A stretch of DNA of 64,000 nt from Stenotrophomonas maltophilia (GTDB lineage Bacteria; Pseudomonadota; Gammaproteobacteria; Xanthomonadales; Xanthomonadaceae): contig NZ_SRHZ01000055.1 of NCBI RefSeq assembly GCF_004684085.1, forward strand, positions 30,303 to 94,302, written 5' to 3'. A program made the position numbers and the translations under genes. Numbering within the stretch: the first letter of the stretch is position 1; every line of letters starts with the position of its first letter. A model generated the notes under the pieces. It had not been told where the DNA came from. It was given only the letters and a program-made list of their open reading frames with translations, and ran no database searches. This document shows positions 36,716 to 44,789 of this stretch, in pieces.

Positions 36716-36740
36716 GTGCCGACCAACGGTCGGCACCTAC
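36716..36740 (-). repeat. SMAG-type REP between cydB and cydX
   Basis: GTGCCGACCAACGGTCGGCA followed by the inverted GTAG head (CCTAC). It sits inside the cydABX operon, 12 bases after cydB and 21 bases before cydX. Confidence 0.8.
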
Positions 36741-36761
36741 CCGGAATGAAGGAGAGTAAGC

Positions 36762-36875
36762 ATGTGGTATTTCGCCTGGATTCTCGGCGCCGGACTGGCC
36801 TCGGTCGTAGCCATCCTCAACGGGATGTGGTTCGAAGCGCGCGAAAGCGCCCGCGCCGGCAACGACGTGCAGTGA
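36762..36875 (+). CDS. cydX: Cytochrome bd small subunit CydX
   Basis: 37 residues starting MWYFAWILGAGLASVVAILN, then GMWFEARESARAGND. This matches CydX/YbgT: an N-terminal MWYFAWILG, one membrane helix and a short polar tail. GGAGAG lies 8 bases before the ATG. CydX binds CydA and is required for a stable, active oxidase. The gene is shorter than most gene finders report. Confidence 0.93.
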   Translation: MWYFAWILGAGLASVVAILNGMWFEARESARAGNDVQ

Positions 36876-36890
36876 AACTGTAAAAAAGAG

Positions 36891-36919
36891 TTGCCGATAC
36901 GGCCTTCACACCGTATCCT
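36891..36919 (+). promoter_or_regulatory. Promoter of first tRNA-Pro gene
   Basis: TTGCCG, 17-base spacer, TATCCT, ending 12 bases before the tRNA. The second tRNA copy has the same -35 and spacing. Confidence 0.7.
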
Positions 36920-36931
36920 TGGCGGCTCCTT

Positions 36932-37008
<77 letters not shown>

Positions 37009-37025
37009 CTCAAGTGGTCGCATTG

Positions 37026-37054
37026 AAGCCTGGTGAAGTCCTCCAGGCTTTTTT
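37026..37054 (+). terminator. Terminator after tRNA-Pro copy 1
   Basis: AAGCCTGG and CCAGGCTT arms with a T6 run. Confidence 0.85.
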
Positions 37055-37106
37055 GTTCCCTGAAGTGGCACTGCTTCGGCAGTGTGAAGGAAACGGCACC
37101 AACCCC

Positions 37107-37135
37107 TTGCCGCCATCGGGGTTGATTGCTAGAAT
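37107..37135 (+). promoter_or_regulatory. Promoter of second tRNA-Pro gene
   Basis: TTGCCG, 17-base spacer, TAGAAT, ending 13 bases before the tRNA. Confidence 0.75.
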
Positions 37136-37148
37136 AGGCGGCTCCCTT

Positions 37149-37225
<77 letters not shown>

Positions 37226-37243
37226 CTTCGGTGGTCACCAAGA

Positions 37244-37278
37244 AGCCTGGAAGACATCACTGTCCTCCGGGTTTTTTT
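37244..37278 (+). terminator. Terminator after tRNA-Pro copy 2
   Basis: An imperfect stem (CCTGGAAGACA against TGTCCTCCGG) followed by T7. Confidence 0.75.
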
Positions 37279-37427
37279 GTGCCTGCGGCCCGGGACCGGC
37301 TCGGCTGGCGGCAACGCCACTGGCCAGCCACGTACAATGGCCGCCACCCCCACCTGCCGCTTCGGCGTAGACCGATGCCGGCGCTGCATGCCGCCACGTC
37401 AGCATGCGACACCTGCAAGGACCACCG

Positions 37428-38633
37428 ATGAGTTCCTCCACTTCCGATTCGCCGTCGCTGCTGCACGGCCGCGTGCTCGCCTTCGCTGCGATCCTGCTGG
37501 CGGCAGTCAACCTGCGCACCGCCGTCACCTCCATCACCCCGCTGCTGGATGTGCTGGGCCAGCAGTTTGGTTTCGGCACCACCATGACCGGCGTGCTGGG
37601 CATGCTGCCGACCGCCTCTTTCGCACTGTTCGGCGTGGCCACGCCGGCACTGGCGCGGCGCCTGGGCCTGGAACGCACCACCTTGCTGGCGATGGTGATG
37701 GCGATGGCCGGCCTGCTGCTGCGCTCCAGCGCCGGCAACGTCGGCACGTTGCTGCTCGGTTCGGTGGTGGCACTGGCTGGCATGGGCATCGGCAACGTGG
37801 TGGTGCCGCCGCTGGTGAAGCGTTACTTCGCCAACAAGGTCGGCACCATGAGCACGCTTTACATCAGCGTGCTGCAGCTGGGCACGATGATGCCCGCGCT
37901 GCTGGCAGTACCGGTGGCCAACGCCGCCGGCTGGCGGGTGTCGCTGGGCATGTGGGCACTGCTGGCACTGGCGGCGAGCCTGCCCTGGCTGCTGCTGGCA
38001 CGCCGTGCGCCCAAGCCGGTGCTGGATGCCAACGATCCCACCGCGCAACCGCATGGCAAGGTCTGGCGCACGTCGCTGGGCTGGAGCATGACGCTGATGT
38101 TCGGCATGACCTCGCTGATGACCTATTCGATGTTCACCTGGCTGCCGCGCATCGTGGTCGAGGCCGGTGGCACGCCCGCGTTCGGCGGCGTGATGGTGGC
38201 CGTGTTCTCGGCACTGGGCCTGCTGCCGTCGCTGGTCATCCCGTCGATGGCGGTGCGCCTGCAGAACCCGTTCCCGCTGGTGCTGATCGGCTTCTTCTCG
38301 TTCGTGATCGCCTTCACCGGCCTGCTGCTGGCCCCCATGAAGGCGCCGCTGCTGTGGGCCTGCCTGCTCGGCGTCGGTCCGTCCACCTTCCCGCTGGCGC
38401 TGACCCTGATCAACCTGCGCACCCGCACCCCCACCGGCTCAGCGGCGCTGTCCGGCTTCATGCAGGGCGTGGGCTACAGCTTCAGCTGCCTGGGGCCGTT
38501 CCTGGTCGGCTGGCTGCACACGGTCAGCGACGGCTGGACCATCCCATTCAGCTTCCTGTTCGGTTGCGCCACCCTGATGCTGTGCGCTTCCTGGGTGGCC
38601 TGCAAGCCGCGCAAGCTGGAAGACCTCTGGTAA
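37428..38633 (+). CDS. MFS transporter, CynX/NimT-like
   Basis: 401 residues from MSSSTSDSPSLLHGRVLAFA; AAGGA lies 7 bases before the ATG. Twelve predicted membrane segments. The opening LLAAVNLRTAVTSITPLLDV and the block LGVGPSTFPLALTLINLRTR are typical of the cyanate permease/2-nitroimidazole transporter (CP) branch of the MFS. Substrate unknown; in this family both anion uptake and drug efflux are described. It stands as a single gene. Confidence 0.83.
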   Translation: MSSSTSDSPSLLHGRVLAFAAILLAAVNLRTAVTSITPLLDVLGQQFGFGTTMTGVLGMLPTASFALFGVATPALARRLGLERTTLLAMVMAMAGLLLRSSAGNVGTLLLGSVVALAGMGIGNVVVPPLVKRYFANKVGTMSTLYISVLQLGTMMPALLAVPVANAAGWRVSLGMWALLALAASLPWLLLARRAPKPVLDANDPTAQPHGKVWRTSLGWSMTLMFGMTSLMTYSMFTWLPRIVVEAGGTPAFGGVMVAVFSALGLLPSLVIPSMAVRLQNPFPLVLIGFFSFVIAFTGLLLAPMKAPLLWACLLGVGPSTFPLALTLINLRTRTPTGSAALSGFMQGVGYSFSCLGPFLVGWLHTVSDGWTIPFSFLFGCATLMLCASWVACKPRKLEDLW

Positions 38634-38636
38634 CCA

Positions 38637-38657
38637 CGGGGCCACCCGACGGCCCCG
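38637..38657 (+). terminator. Possible terminator after MFS gene
   Basis: CGGGGCC and GGCCCCG arms around an 7-base loop, directly after the stop, without a real T-run. Confidence 0.4.
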
Positions 38658-38916
38658 CTTACCGCTCGTCAGCCCGCCGATGGATTTTGACGCCGGGCTG
38701 ACAATTCCGGGCGGATAGTGCCCACGAATGCCCATCCTTGCCGCGTGCCGGCATCGGGCATGGGGGCGGCAGCGCCGCCCAGGCCACCACTCGGTGTGCG
38801 GGGGACTCTCGTTTCAGACAAGACATTGCAGGTCGCTGTCCTGGTTCTACCCATCCCTGCTGGATGGGAGTGCTCGAGGGGAGTGACGCAGGCCACGGCC
38901 ATCCCAACATCTGGCA
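38658..38916. other. Long pgaA upstream region
   Basis: About 260 bases without a gene. It includes small palindromes, for example CCCATCC-CTGCT-GGATGGG at 38850-38868 and GGGCGGCAGCGCCGCCC near 38763-38780. They do not match a riboswitch class I know. Together with the Clp-type site that follows, this is the likely control region of pgaABCD. Confidence 0.45.
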
Positions 38917-38932
38917 TGTGATGTGCGTCACA
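38917..38932. promoter_or_regulatory. CRP/Clp-type binding site upstream of pgaA
   Basis: TGTGATGTGCGTCACA is a perfect TGTGA-N6-TCACA palindrome, ending 40 bases before the pgaA ATG. In Xanthomonadaceae the CRP-like protein Clp binds this consensus, and its DNA binding is inhibited by cyclic di-GMP. Its closeness to the start leaves both activation and repression possible. Confidence 0.78.
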
Positions 38933-38972
38933 TTTTTCAGGTTGTCTGGTTCGGAAGCCAAGGGGGTCCCCA

Positions 38973-41000
38973 ATGGTTGTCCACCGCCGGCTGGCGCTCT
39001 GCGTCGGCCTTGCCTGTACCGCCCTGGCCTGGGCCAGCAGCGCTGCCCCGCCCGACCGCGAGGCGGCCCTGGCCGAGATCGGCCGCTACCGCGACCAGGC
39101 CCGCTGGCTGGATGCCCTCGGCGCGATCGAGCGCGCCAGCCAGCAGCAGCCCAACGACGACCTGCTGTTCAAGCTGCGCGTACTGACCCTGGGCGACATC
39201 GGCAATGCCTGGCGCGCCTGGGAGCTGTACCAGCAGCGCCCGCAGCTGTTCGACGCTGCACAGAAGCAACGCATCGAAGGCGACTACCTGGCCAAGCGGG
39301 TGGTCTGGAGCCTGGCCTACAGCAGCAGCGAAGACAGCCGGCTGGAAGAAGCCGAATCGACCCTGGCGCGCATGCAGCGCTATCTCGGCAGCGAAGGCAC
39401 GCCGTCCGCACAGGCGCCGCTGCGCGTCCGCATGGATCGGCTGATCCTGCTCAACCGGCTCGGCCGCCATGCGCAGGTACGCGAGGAAGCACGGGCGCTG
39501 CAGGCCGAAGGCCACACCCTGCCCGACTATGTGCTGCCTGCTGTAGGCGATTCACTGATGGGTACCCTGCATCCGGAAGAAGCCATTCCGGTGCTGCAGG
39601 CAGCCGTGGCCGGTGATCCAACGCGCGATGCCTCGCATTCGGAACTGGCCTACGCCTACCTGGAAAGCGAACAGCAGGAAAAGGCCGTCGACCTGTTGCA
39701 GGCGTGGCGTGACAAGGAACCTGCCTGGCGCTGGAGCAACGGGAAGTCGCCGTATCCAAACTGGTCGCGCTATGAAGCCGACCTCAACCTGGCGATGGTG
39801 CGCGCCTACAGCGGCGACCTGCCCACCGCGCAGCGCGATCTGGAATCGATGGTCGACATCGCACCGGGCAACGGCGGCCTGCAGAGCGCGCTGGGCAGCG
39901 TCTACATGATGCGCGGCTGGCCACGCAGGGCACTGCAACGGCAACAGATGGCGCATGCGCTGGACCCGCGCGACATCGAGCCGCGGCTGGGCATGCAGGA
40001 AGCCTACGTCGCCCTGCAGCGCGATGACCTGGCGCGACCGCTGCACGACGATCTGCTCGCACGCTACCCCACCCAGCCCGCCGTCGAACGCATGGATCAG
40101 GCCTGGCGCGTACATCGCGGTTGGCAGCTGAAGGCATGGACCGACATCGGACGCAGTTCCGGCGGTGGTGGCACCTCGCCACTGGGCAACGACGACCGCC
40201 GCTATGGCATGGAAGTCCAGACACCCGTCCTCGACGATCGCTGGCGGCTGTTCGCCTTCGCCGACCGGCGCTCGGTCGATTTCCAGGACCAGCGCATCGA
40301 CCCGCTGTGGCTGGGCGCCGGCGCGCGCTACCGCTTCGGCCGGCTGGATGCGGAAGCAGCGGTACTGCGCGCCAACGACCACATCGGCGATACCGGCCTG
40401 CGCGCCAGCGTGGGCTGGCAGTTCAACGACTACTGGCATGCCGGACTGATTGCCGCACGCAATGATCCGGAGGCGTCGATGCAGGCGCGCGTGGCCGGCA
40501 TCACCGCCGACAGCGTCAGCGCGCAGGTCGACTATCGGCGCAGCGAACGCACGCACTGGATGTTCGGCGCCAGCCGCTTCCGTTACGACGATGGCAACCA
40601 TCGCGAATTGTTCAGCACCGGCCTTGAACAGCGCCTGCTGACCCGCCCACGGTGGCTGATCGATGGCCTGGCCAGTGCCTACACCCGTCGTGGCAGCCGC
40701 GACGATGCGCCCTACTTCAACCCGAAGCGCGACCGCATGGTCGAGATCGGACTGCGCATCGACCAGCAGTTGTGGCGCCACTACGAACGCCACTTCCGCC
40801 ACCGGCTGACGGTCTCGCTGGGCGACTACTGGCAGGACCGCTTCGGCAGTGCACTGGTGCCGTCGGTGTCGTACATGCACGAGTGGCAGCTGGGCCAGGG
40901 CCGCGTGTTCGAGTATGGCGCGCGCTGGTCGCGGCCGGTTTACGACGGCCATCGCGAACGCCATATCGGTTTCGAAGCCGCACTGCGCTGGGGAGACTGA
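38973..41000 (+). CDS. pgaA: Poly-beta-1,6-GlcNAc export porin PgaA
   Basis: 675 residues. A signal peptide (LALCVGLACTALAWASSAA) is followed by a periplasmic TPR superhelix (DRLILLNRLGRHAQVREEAR, SELAYAYLESEQQEKAVDLL, ALGSVYMMRGWPRRALQRQQ) to about residue 385, then an outer-membrane beta barrel ending GFEAALRWGD. It exports de-N-acetylated PNAG, a biofilm adhesin. It is somewhat shorter than the E. coli protein. First gene of pgaABCD. Confidence 0.92.
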   Translation: MVVHRRLALCVGLACTALAWASSAAPPDREAALAEIGRYRDQARWLDALGAIERASQQQPNDDLLFKLRVLTLGDIGNAWRAWELYQQRPQLFDAAQKQRIEGDYLAKRVVWSLAYSSSEDSRLEEAESTLARMQRYLGSEGTPSAQAPLRVRMDRLILLNRLGRHAQVREEARALQAEGHTLPDYVLPAVGDSLMGTLHPEEAIPVLQAAVAGDPTRDASHSELAYAYLESEQQEKAVDLLQAWRDKEPAWRWSNGKSPYPNWSRYEADLNLAMVRAYSGDLPTAQRDLESMVDIAPGNGGLQSALGSVYMMRGWPRRALQRQQMAHALDPRDIEPRLGMQEAYVALQRDDLARPLHDDLLARYPTQPAVERMDQAWRVHRGWQLKAWTDIGRSSGGGGTSPLGNDDRRYGMEVQTPVLDDRWRLFAFADRRSVDFQDQRIDPLWLGAGARYRFGRLDAEAAVLRANDHIGDTGLRASVGWQFNDYWHAGLIAARNDPEASMQARVAGITADSVSAQVDYRRSERTHWMFGASRFRYDDGNHRELFSTGLEQRLLTRPRWLIDGLASAYTRRGSRDDAPYFNPKRDRMVEIGLRIDQQLWRHYERHFRHRLTVSLGDYWQDRFGSALVPSVSYMHEWQLGQGRVFEYGARWSRPVYDGHRERHIGFEAALRWGD

Positions 41001-41001
41001 C

Positions 41002-42888
41002 ATGGCCCGCATCCTGCGACTGATCGTGCTCCTGCTGCTGTCGGCTGCGCCGCCGGCCTTCGCGCAGCAGGCCCTGCATCTCGATGCCATCGACAACGGC
41101 CTGCTGATCCTCAGCTACCACGACATCCGCGACCAGGTGGCCGCCAAGGGCGATGCCGATACCTATGCAGTGAGCACACAGAACTTCGCCGCCCATCTGG
41201 ACTGGCTGGGGGCACACGGCTACCACCCTGTGTCGCTGTCGCAGGTGATCGAGGCCTCGCAGGGCCGCGCCACGCTGCCTCCGAAACCGGTGCTGCTGAC
41301 CTTCGATGACGGCCTGCGCAGCGTCTACGACAAGGCGTTCCCGCTGCTGCAGGCCTACCGCTACCCGGCGCTGGTGGCGGTGATCACCGACTACGTGGAC
41401 ATGGCACCGGGCCGCACCATCGACTACGGCTACCGCCCGTTCGGCCGCGACGACTTCATCACCTGGGCACAGCTGAAGCAGATGCACGACAGTGGACTGA
41501 TCGAGGTGGCCAGCCATACCGACGACCTGCACCACGGGGTGCTTGCCAACCCACAGGGAAATTCCACCCCTGCAGTCGTGACCCGCATCTACCGCCCGGC
41601 CACGCACAGCTACGAGAGCGAGGCGCAGTACGCGCAACGCCTGCGCGCCGATCTCTCGCGAAGCGTGCAGCGCATCGAGCAGCACCTGGGCGTTCGCCCG
41701 CGCGCCATCGTCTGGCCGTACGCCGCCTACAACCAGATGAGCAACGACATCGCCGAACAGCTGGGCATGCCGGTGTCCTTCGATCTGGAGGGCCGCAGCA
41801 CGCCGGTGGCCAGCGACCTGCATGGCCTGGCGCGCTTCCTGGTCAGCGACAACCCGACCGTGGAGGGGCTGGCCTACGAGCTGCGCCGCAACGTCGCGCT
41901 CGATGGCATCCGTGCCCTGCAGATCGACCTGGATGATGTGTACGACCCCGACCCCGCGCAGCAGGCACGCAATCTGGATGCGCTGATCGAGCGGGTCAAG
42001 CGCATCGCACCGACGCACGTCTACCTGCAGGCGTTCGCCGACCCGGACGGCAACAACACCGCCGATGCACTGTACTTCCCCAACCGCCACATGCCGATGC
42101 GCGCGGACCTGTTCAGCCGCGTTGCCTGGCAGCTGAAATCGCGCGCAGGGGTGAAGGTCTACGCATGGCTGCCGGTGCTCGGCTTCGAGCTGCCCGACCC
42201 GGCGCAGCGCAAGGCGCTGGCGATCCGCAATGGCGATGCCGATGGCATGTACCGGTTGGACTTCACCAACCCGAAGACGCGCCAGATCATGCTCGATATC
42301 TACGAGGACCTGGCGGTCAATTCCTACTTCGAGGGATTGCTGTTCCATGATGACGGCTACCTGCGCGATACCGAGTTGCCCGCACTGGCCGCAGGCAGCG
42401 ATGGCAGCGCGCGTACGCAGGCGTTGATCGACTTCACCCTGGCACTGCGCAACAGCGCGCAGCGCTGGCGACCGAAGCTGGCCACGGTGCGCAACCTGTA
42501 CGCCGAACCGGTGCTGCGCCCGCAGAGCGAAGCCTGGTTCGCGCAGCGCCTGGACCTGTTCAACAAGGCCTACGACCAGACCGCACTGATGGCGATGCCG
42601 TGGATGGAAGGCAGCAAGCACCCCGAACGCTGGCTGGACCAGCTGCTGGCGGCGGTACGTGCACACGACCCACAGCTGCAGCACACCCTGTTCGAACTGC
42701 AGACCGTCGATTGGCGCAGCGGACAGCCGATTCCCGCCGAGCGCCTGCGCGCGCAGATCCGCCAGCTGCAGGCGCAGGGCGTGCACCACTTCGCCTGGTA
42801 CCCGGATGACTTCATCGCCGACCAGCCTTCCACCCGCGATGCCCGCGCGGCGATGTCCGCCGGCAACTTCCCGTACCCGGAGAAGTGA
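41002..42888 (+). CDS. pgaB: PNAG N-deacetylase/hydrolase PgaB
   Basis: 628 residues. N-terminal NodB-type deacetylase: LLILSYHDIRDQ, VLLTFDDGLRSVYDKAFPLL with the catalytic Asp pair, and the metal-binding IEVASHTDDLHHGVLA. C-terminal GH153-type domain from about residue 310: LQIDLDDVYDP, VYLQAFADPDGNNTADALYF, FEGLLFHDDGYL. It partly de-N-acetylates PNAG for export through PgaA. The N-terminus (LLLSAAPPAFAQQALHL) looks like a cleavable signal peptide without a lipobox Cys, unlike the E. coli lipoprotein. Confidence 0.93.
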   Translation: MARILRLIVLLLLSAAPPAFAQQALHLDAIDNGLLILSYHDIRDQVAAKGDADTYAVSTQNFAAHLDWLGAHGYHPVSLSQVIEASQGRATLPPKPVLLTFDDGLRSVYDKAFPLLQAYRYPALVAVITDYVDMAPGRTIDYGYRPFGRDDFITWAQLKQMHDSGLIEVASHTDDLHHGVLANPQGNSTPAVVTRIYRPATHSYESEAQYAQRLRADLSRSVQRIEQHLGVRPRAIVWPYAAYNQMSNDIAEQLGMPVSFDLEGRSTPVASDLHGLARFLVSDNPTVEGLAYELRRNVALDGIRALQIDLDDVYDPDPAQQARNLDALIERVKRIAPTHVYLQAFADPDGNNTADALYFPNRHMPMRADLFSRVAWQLKSRAGVKVYAWLPVLGFELPDPAQRKALAIRNGDADGMYRLDFTNPKTRQIMLDIYEDLAVNSYFEGLLFHDDGYLRDTELPALAAGSDGSARTQALIDFTLALRNSAQRWRPKLATVRNLYAEPVLRPQSEAWFAQRLDLFNKAYDQTALMAMPWMEGSKHPERWLDQLLAAVRAHDPQLQHTLFELQTVDWRSGQPIPAERLRAQIRQLQAQGVHHFAWYPDDFIADQPSTRDARAAMSAGNFPYPEK

Positions 42889-42889
42889 C

Positions 42890-44146
42890 ATGGACATGCA
42901 CCCGTTGCTGCAGGTCCTGTTCCAGTTCGCCTTCTACTATCCGATGGTGATGGCGTTTTTCTGGATGTCCGGTGGGTTGTACTACTACTTCCGCCGTGAA
43001 AGGCACTCGCGGCCACGAAATGATCCGCCGTTGATGGTTGATCCACCGTTCGCCAGCCTGCTGATTCCCTGCCATAACGAATCGGAAAATCTGGACGACA
43101 CGCTCGGTGCGGCACTGGCGCAGCGCTATCCGGCCAACTACGAGGTGATCGCCATCGATGACGGCAGCAGCGACGACACCGGTGCGCGGCTGGACGCTCT
43201 GGCGGCAAAGCACCCACGGCTGCGCGTGCTGCACCTGGACCGCAACCTGGGCAAGGCCAATGCGCTGCGCATGGGCGCACTCGCCGCGCGCTCGGAATAC
43301 CTGGTGTGCATCGACGGCGATGCAATGCTGGAAGAGCACGCGCTGCACTGGATGATCTGGCACCTGGTCAGCGGCAACCGGGTCGGCGCGGTGACCGGCA
43401 ACCCGCGCATCCGCAACCGCTCCACCCTGCTCGGACGCCTGCAGGTAGCCGAGTTCTCCTCGATCATCGGCATGATCAAACGCGCGCAGCGGGTGTATGG
43501 ACGCATTTTCACCATTTCCGGCGTGATCGCCGGTTTCCGCCGTACCGCCCTGCACCAGGTCGGCTGGTGGTCGGATGACATGGTGACCGAAGACATCGAC
43601 ATCAGCTGGCGCCTGCAGCGCGCGCACTGGGACATCCGCTACGAGCCCAATGCCCTGTGCTTCATCCTGATGCCGGAAACGCTGAAGGGACTGTGGCGGC
43701 AGCGGCTGCGCTGGGCGCAGGGTGGCGTGGAGGTGATGCTGCGCCATGCCCGCTCGCTGCTGCACTGGAAAGAGCGGCGCATGTGGGGCGTGCTACTGGA
43801 GTATGTGCTGAGCGTGATCTGGGCCTACACCATGCTGTTCATCGTGGTGCTGTGGGCGCTGGGCAAGTTCTTCGAAATGCCGCCGCAACTGCATATCGCC
43901 AGCCTGCTGCCACAGTGGCATGGCGTGATATTGGCGCTGGTCTGCCTGCTGCAGTTCGCCAGCAGCCTGATCATCGACCGACGTTACGAAACACAGATAG
44001 GACGCAACTACTTCTGGGTCATCTGGTACCCGATGGCGTACTGGCTGATCAGCCTTTCCACCACCCTGGTGGCGCTTCCAAAGACCCTGCTGCGCCGTCG
44101 CAGCAAGCGCGCCACCTGGACCAGTCCTGACCGGGGCATTCGATGA
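42890..44146 (+). CDS. pgaC: Poly-beta-1,6-GlcNAc synthase PgaC
   Basis: 418 residues from MDMHPLLQVLFQFAFYYPMV, one base after the pgaB stop with GGAGAAG upstream. GT2 glycosyltransferase motifs: EVIAIDDGSSDDTG, LVCIDGDAML, MVTEDIDISWRLQ and the processive-enzyme motif RQRLRWAQGG. N- and C-terminal membrane segments surround the catalytic domain. With PgaD it polymerises UDP-GlcNAc, and in E. coli the pair is activated by cyclic di-GMP. Confidence 0.95.
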   Translation: MDMHPLLQVLFQFAFYYPMVMAFFWMSGGLYYYFRRERHSRPRNDPPLMVDPPFASLLIPCHNESENLDDTLGAALAQRYPANYEVIAIDDGSSDDTGARLDALAAKHPRLRVLHLDRNLGKANALRMGALAARSEYLVCIDGDAMLEEHALHWMIWHLVSGNRVGAVTGNPRIRNRSTLLGRLQVAEFSSIIGMIKRAQRVYGRIFTISGVIAGFRRTALHQVGWWSDDMVTEDIDISWRLQRAHWDIRYEPNALCFILMPETLKGLWRQRLRWAQGGVEVMLRHARSLLHWKERRMWGVLLEYVLSVIWAYTMLFIVVLWALGKFFEMPPQLHIASLLPQWHGVILALVCLLQFASSLIIDRRYETQIGRNYFWVIWYPMAYWLISLSTTLVALPKTLLRRRSKRATWTSPDRGIR

Positions 44147-44613
44147 ACACTCAACATCCATCCAACCGCTTCGATTCACGGATGATCCGCAAGCCGCATC
44201 ACCAGCCACGTTTCCAGCGCACTGCGTGGGGTTTCGTCACCCTGGCGTTCTGGGGCTTCTACTTCTACCTGTGGGCCCCTCTGGTGACCCTGGTGTCATG
44301 GCTGGTCGGCGGGCAGCTGGCGTGGCAACAGCTGTACGAACGACAGAGCCAGTTCGATCCGTATGTACTGGTGGCGTTGCCACTGATGCTGCTGTGCGCC
44401 AGCGTGCTGCTGATCGGCTGGGCCGAATACAACCGCGCGCGCTTCCGCGGCCACGACCGGCGCCTGCCGCGGCCGCTGGCTAGCCTCAACGAAGTGGCCG
44501 CCGACCTCGGGGCCAGCACCGGGCTGGCCGAGCGCCTGCTGGGCTGCAAGGCCGCCACGCTGCACATGGATGATCACGCGCGACCGATCGGCATCCGCCG
44601 CGAGGTGGTATAG
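44143..44613 (+). CDS. pgaD: PNAG synthase accessory subunit PgaD
   Basis: 156 residues. Two membrane segments (GFVTLAFWGFYFYLWAPLVT and VALPLMLLCASVLLIGWAEY) and a cytoplasmic tail (RRLPRPLASLNEVAADLGAS). It matches the PgaD/HmsS layout; in E. coli PgaD binds cyclic di-GMP together with PgaC. The ATG overlaps the pgaC stop. Confidence 0.88.
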   Translation: MNTQHPSNRFDSRMIRKPHHQPRFQRTAWGFVTLAFWGFYFYLWAPLVTLVSWLVGGQLAWQQLYERQSQFDPYVLVALPLMLLCASVLLIGWAEYNRARFRGHDRRLPRPLASLNEVAADLGASTGLAERLLGCKAATLHMDDHARPIGIRREVV

Positions 44614-44629
44614 CCCGACACCCCGGTGG

Positions 44630-44789
44630 GTGCCGACCTTGGTCGGCACTTGCCTTGGTAGCTGCCGACCTTGGTCGGCGCTTGCTTTGGTAGATGCCGA
44701 CCTTGGTCGGCGCTTGGGCCTGGTGAGTGCCGACCTTGGTCGGCACTGGGCTTTACCGCGAAGAGCATCCACGCATGGCGTGGATCTAC
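44630..44789. repeat. Cluster of five SMAG-type REPs between pgaD and proA
   Basis: Four copies of GCCGACCTTGGTCGGC stand at about 44631-44648, 44664-44679, 44696-44711 and 44728-44745. The second and third are preceded by GTAG or GGTA-GC-like heads. A fifth, of the ATCCACGCATGGCGTGGAT class, lies at 44767-44785 in reverse orientation, and its GTAG head (44786-44789) contains the proA stop codon. They separate two convergent operons. Confidence 0.85.

Noticed and set aside
34016..36736. A 906-codon open frame on the minus strand opposite cydAB
   Set aside because: Composition is dominated by His, Gln, Arg and Asp, as expected for the antisense of membrane-protein genes in GC-rich DNA, and it covers well-identified cydA and cydB.
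38700..38972. Possible cyclic di-GMP riboswitch upstream of pgaA
   Set aside because: I looked for the GEMM core and tetraloop-receptor pattern in the long leader and did not find it; the hairpins present are short and unconnected.
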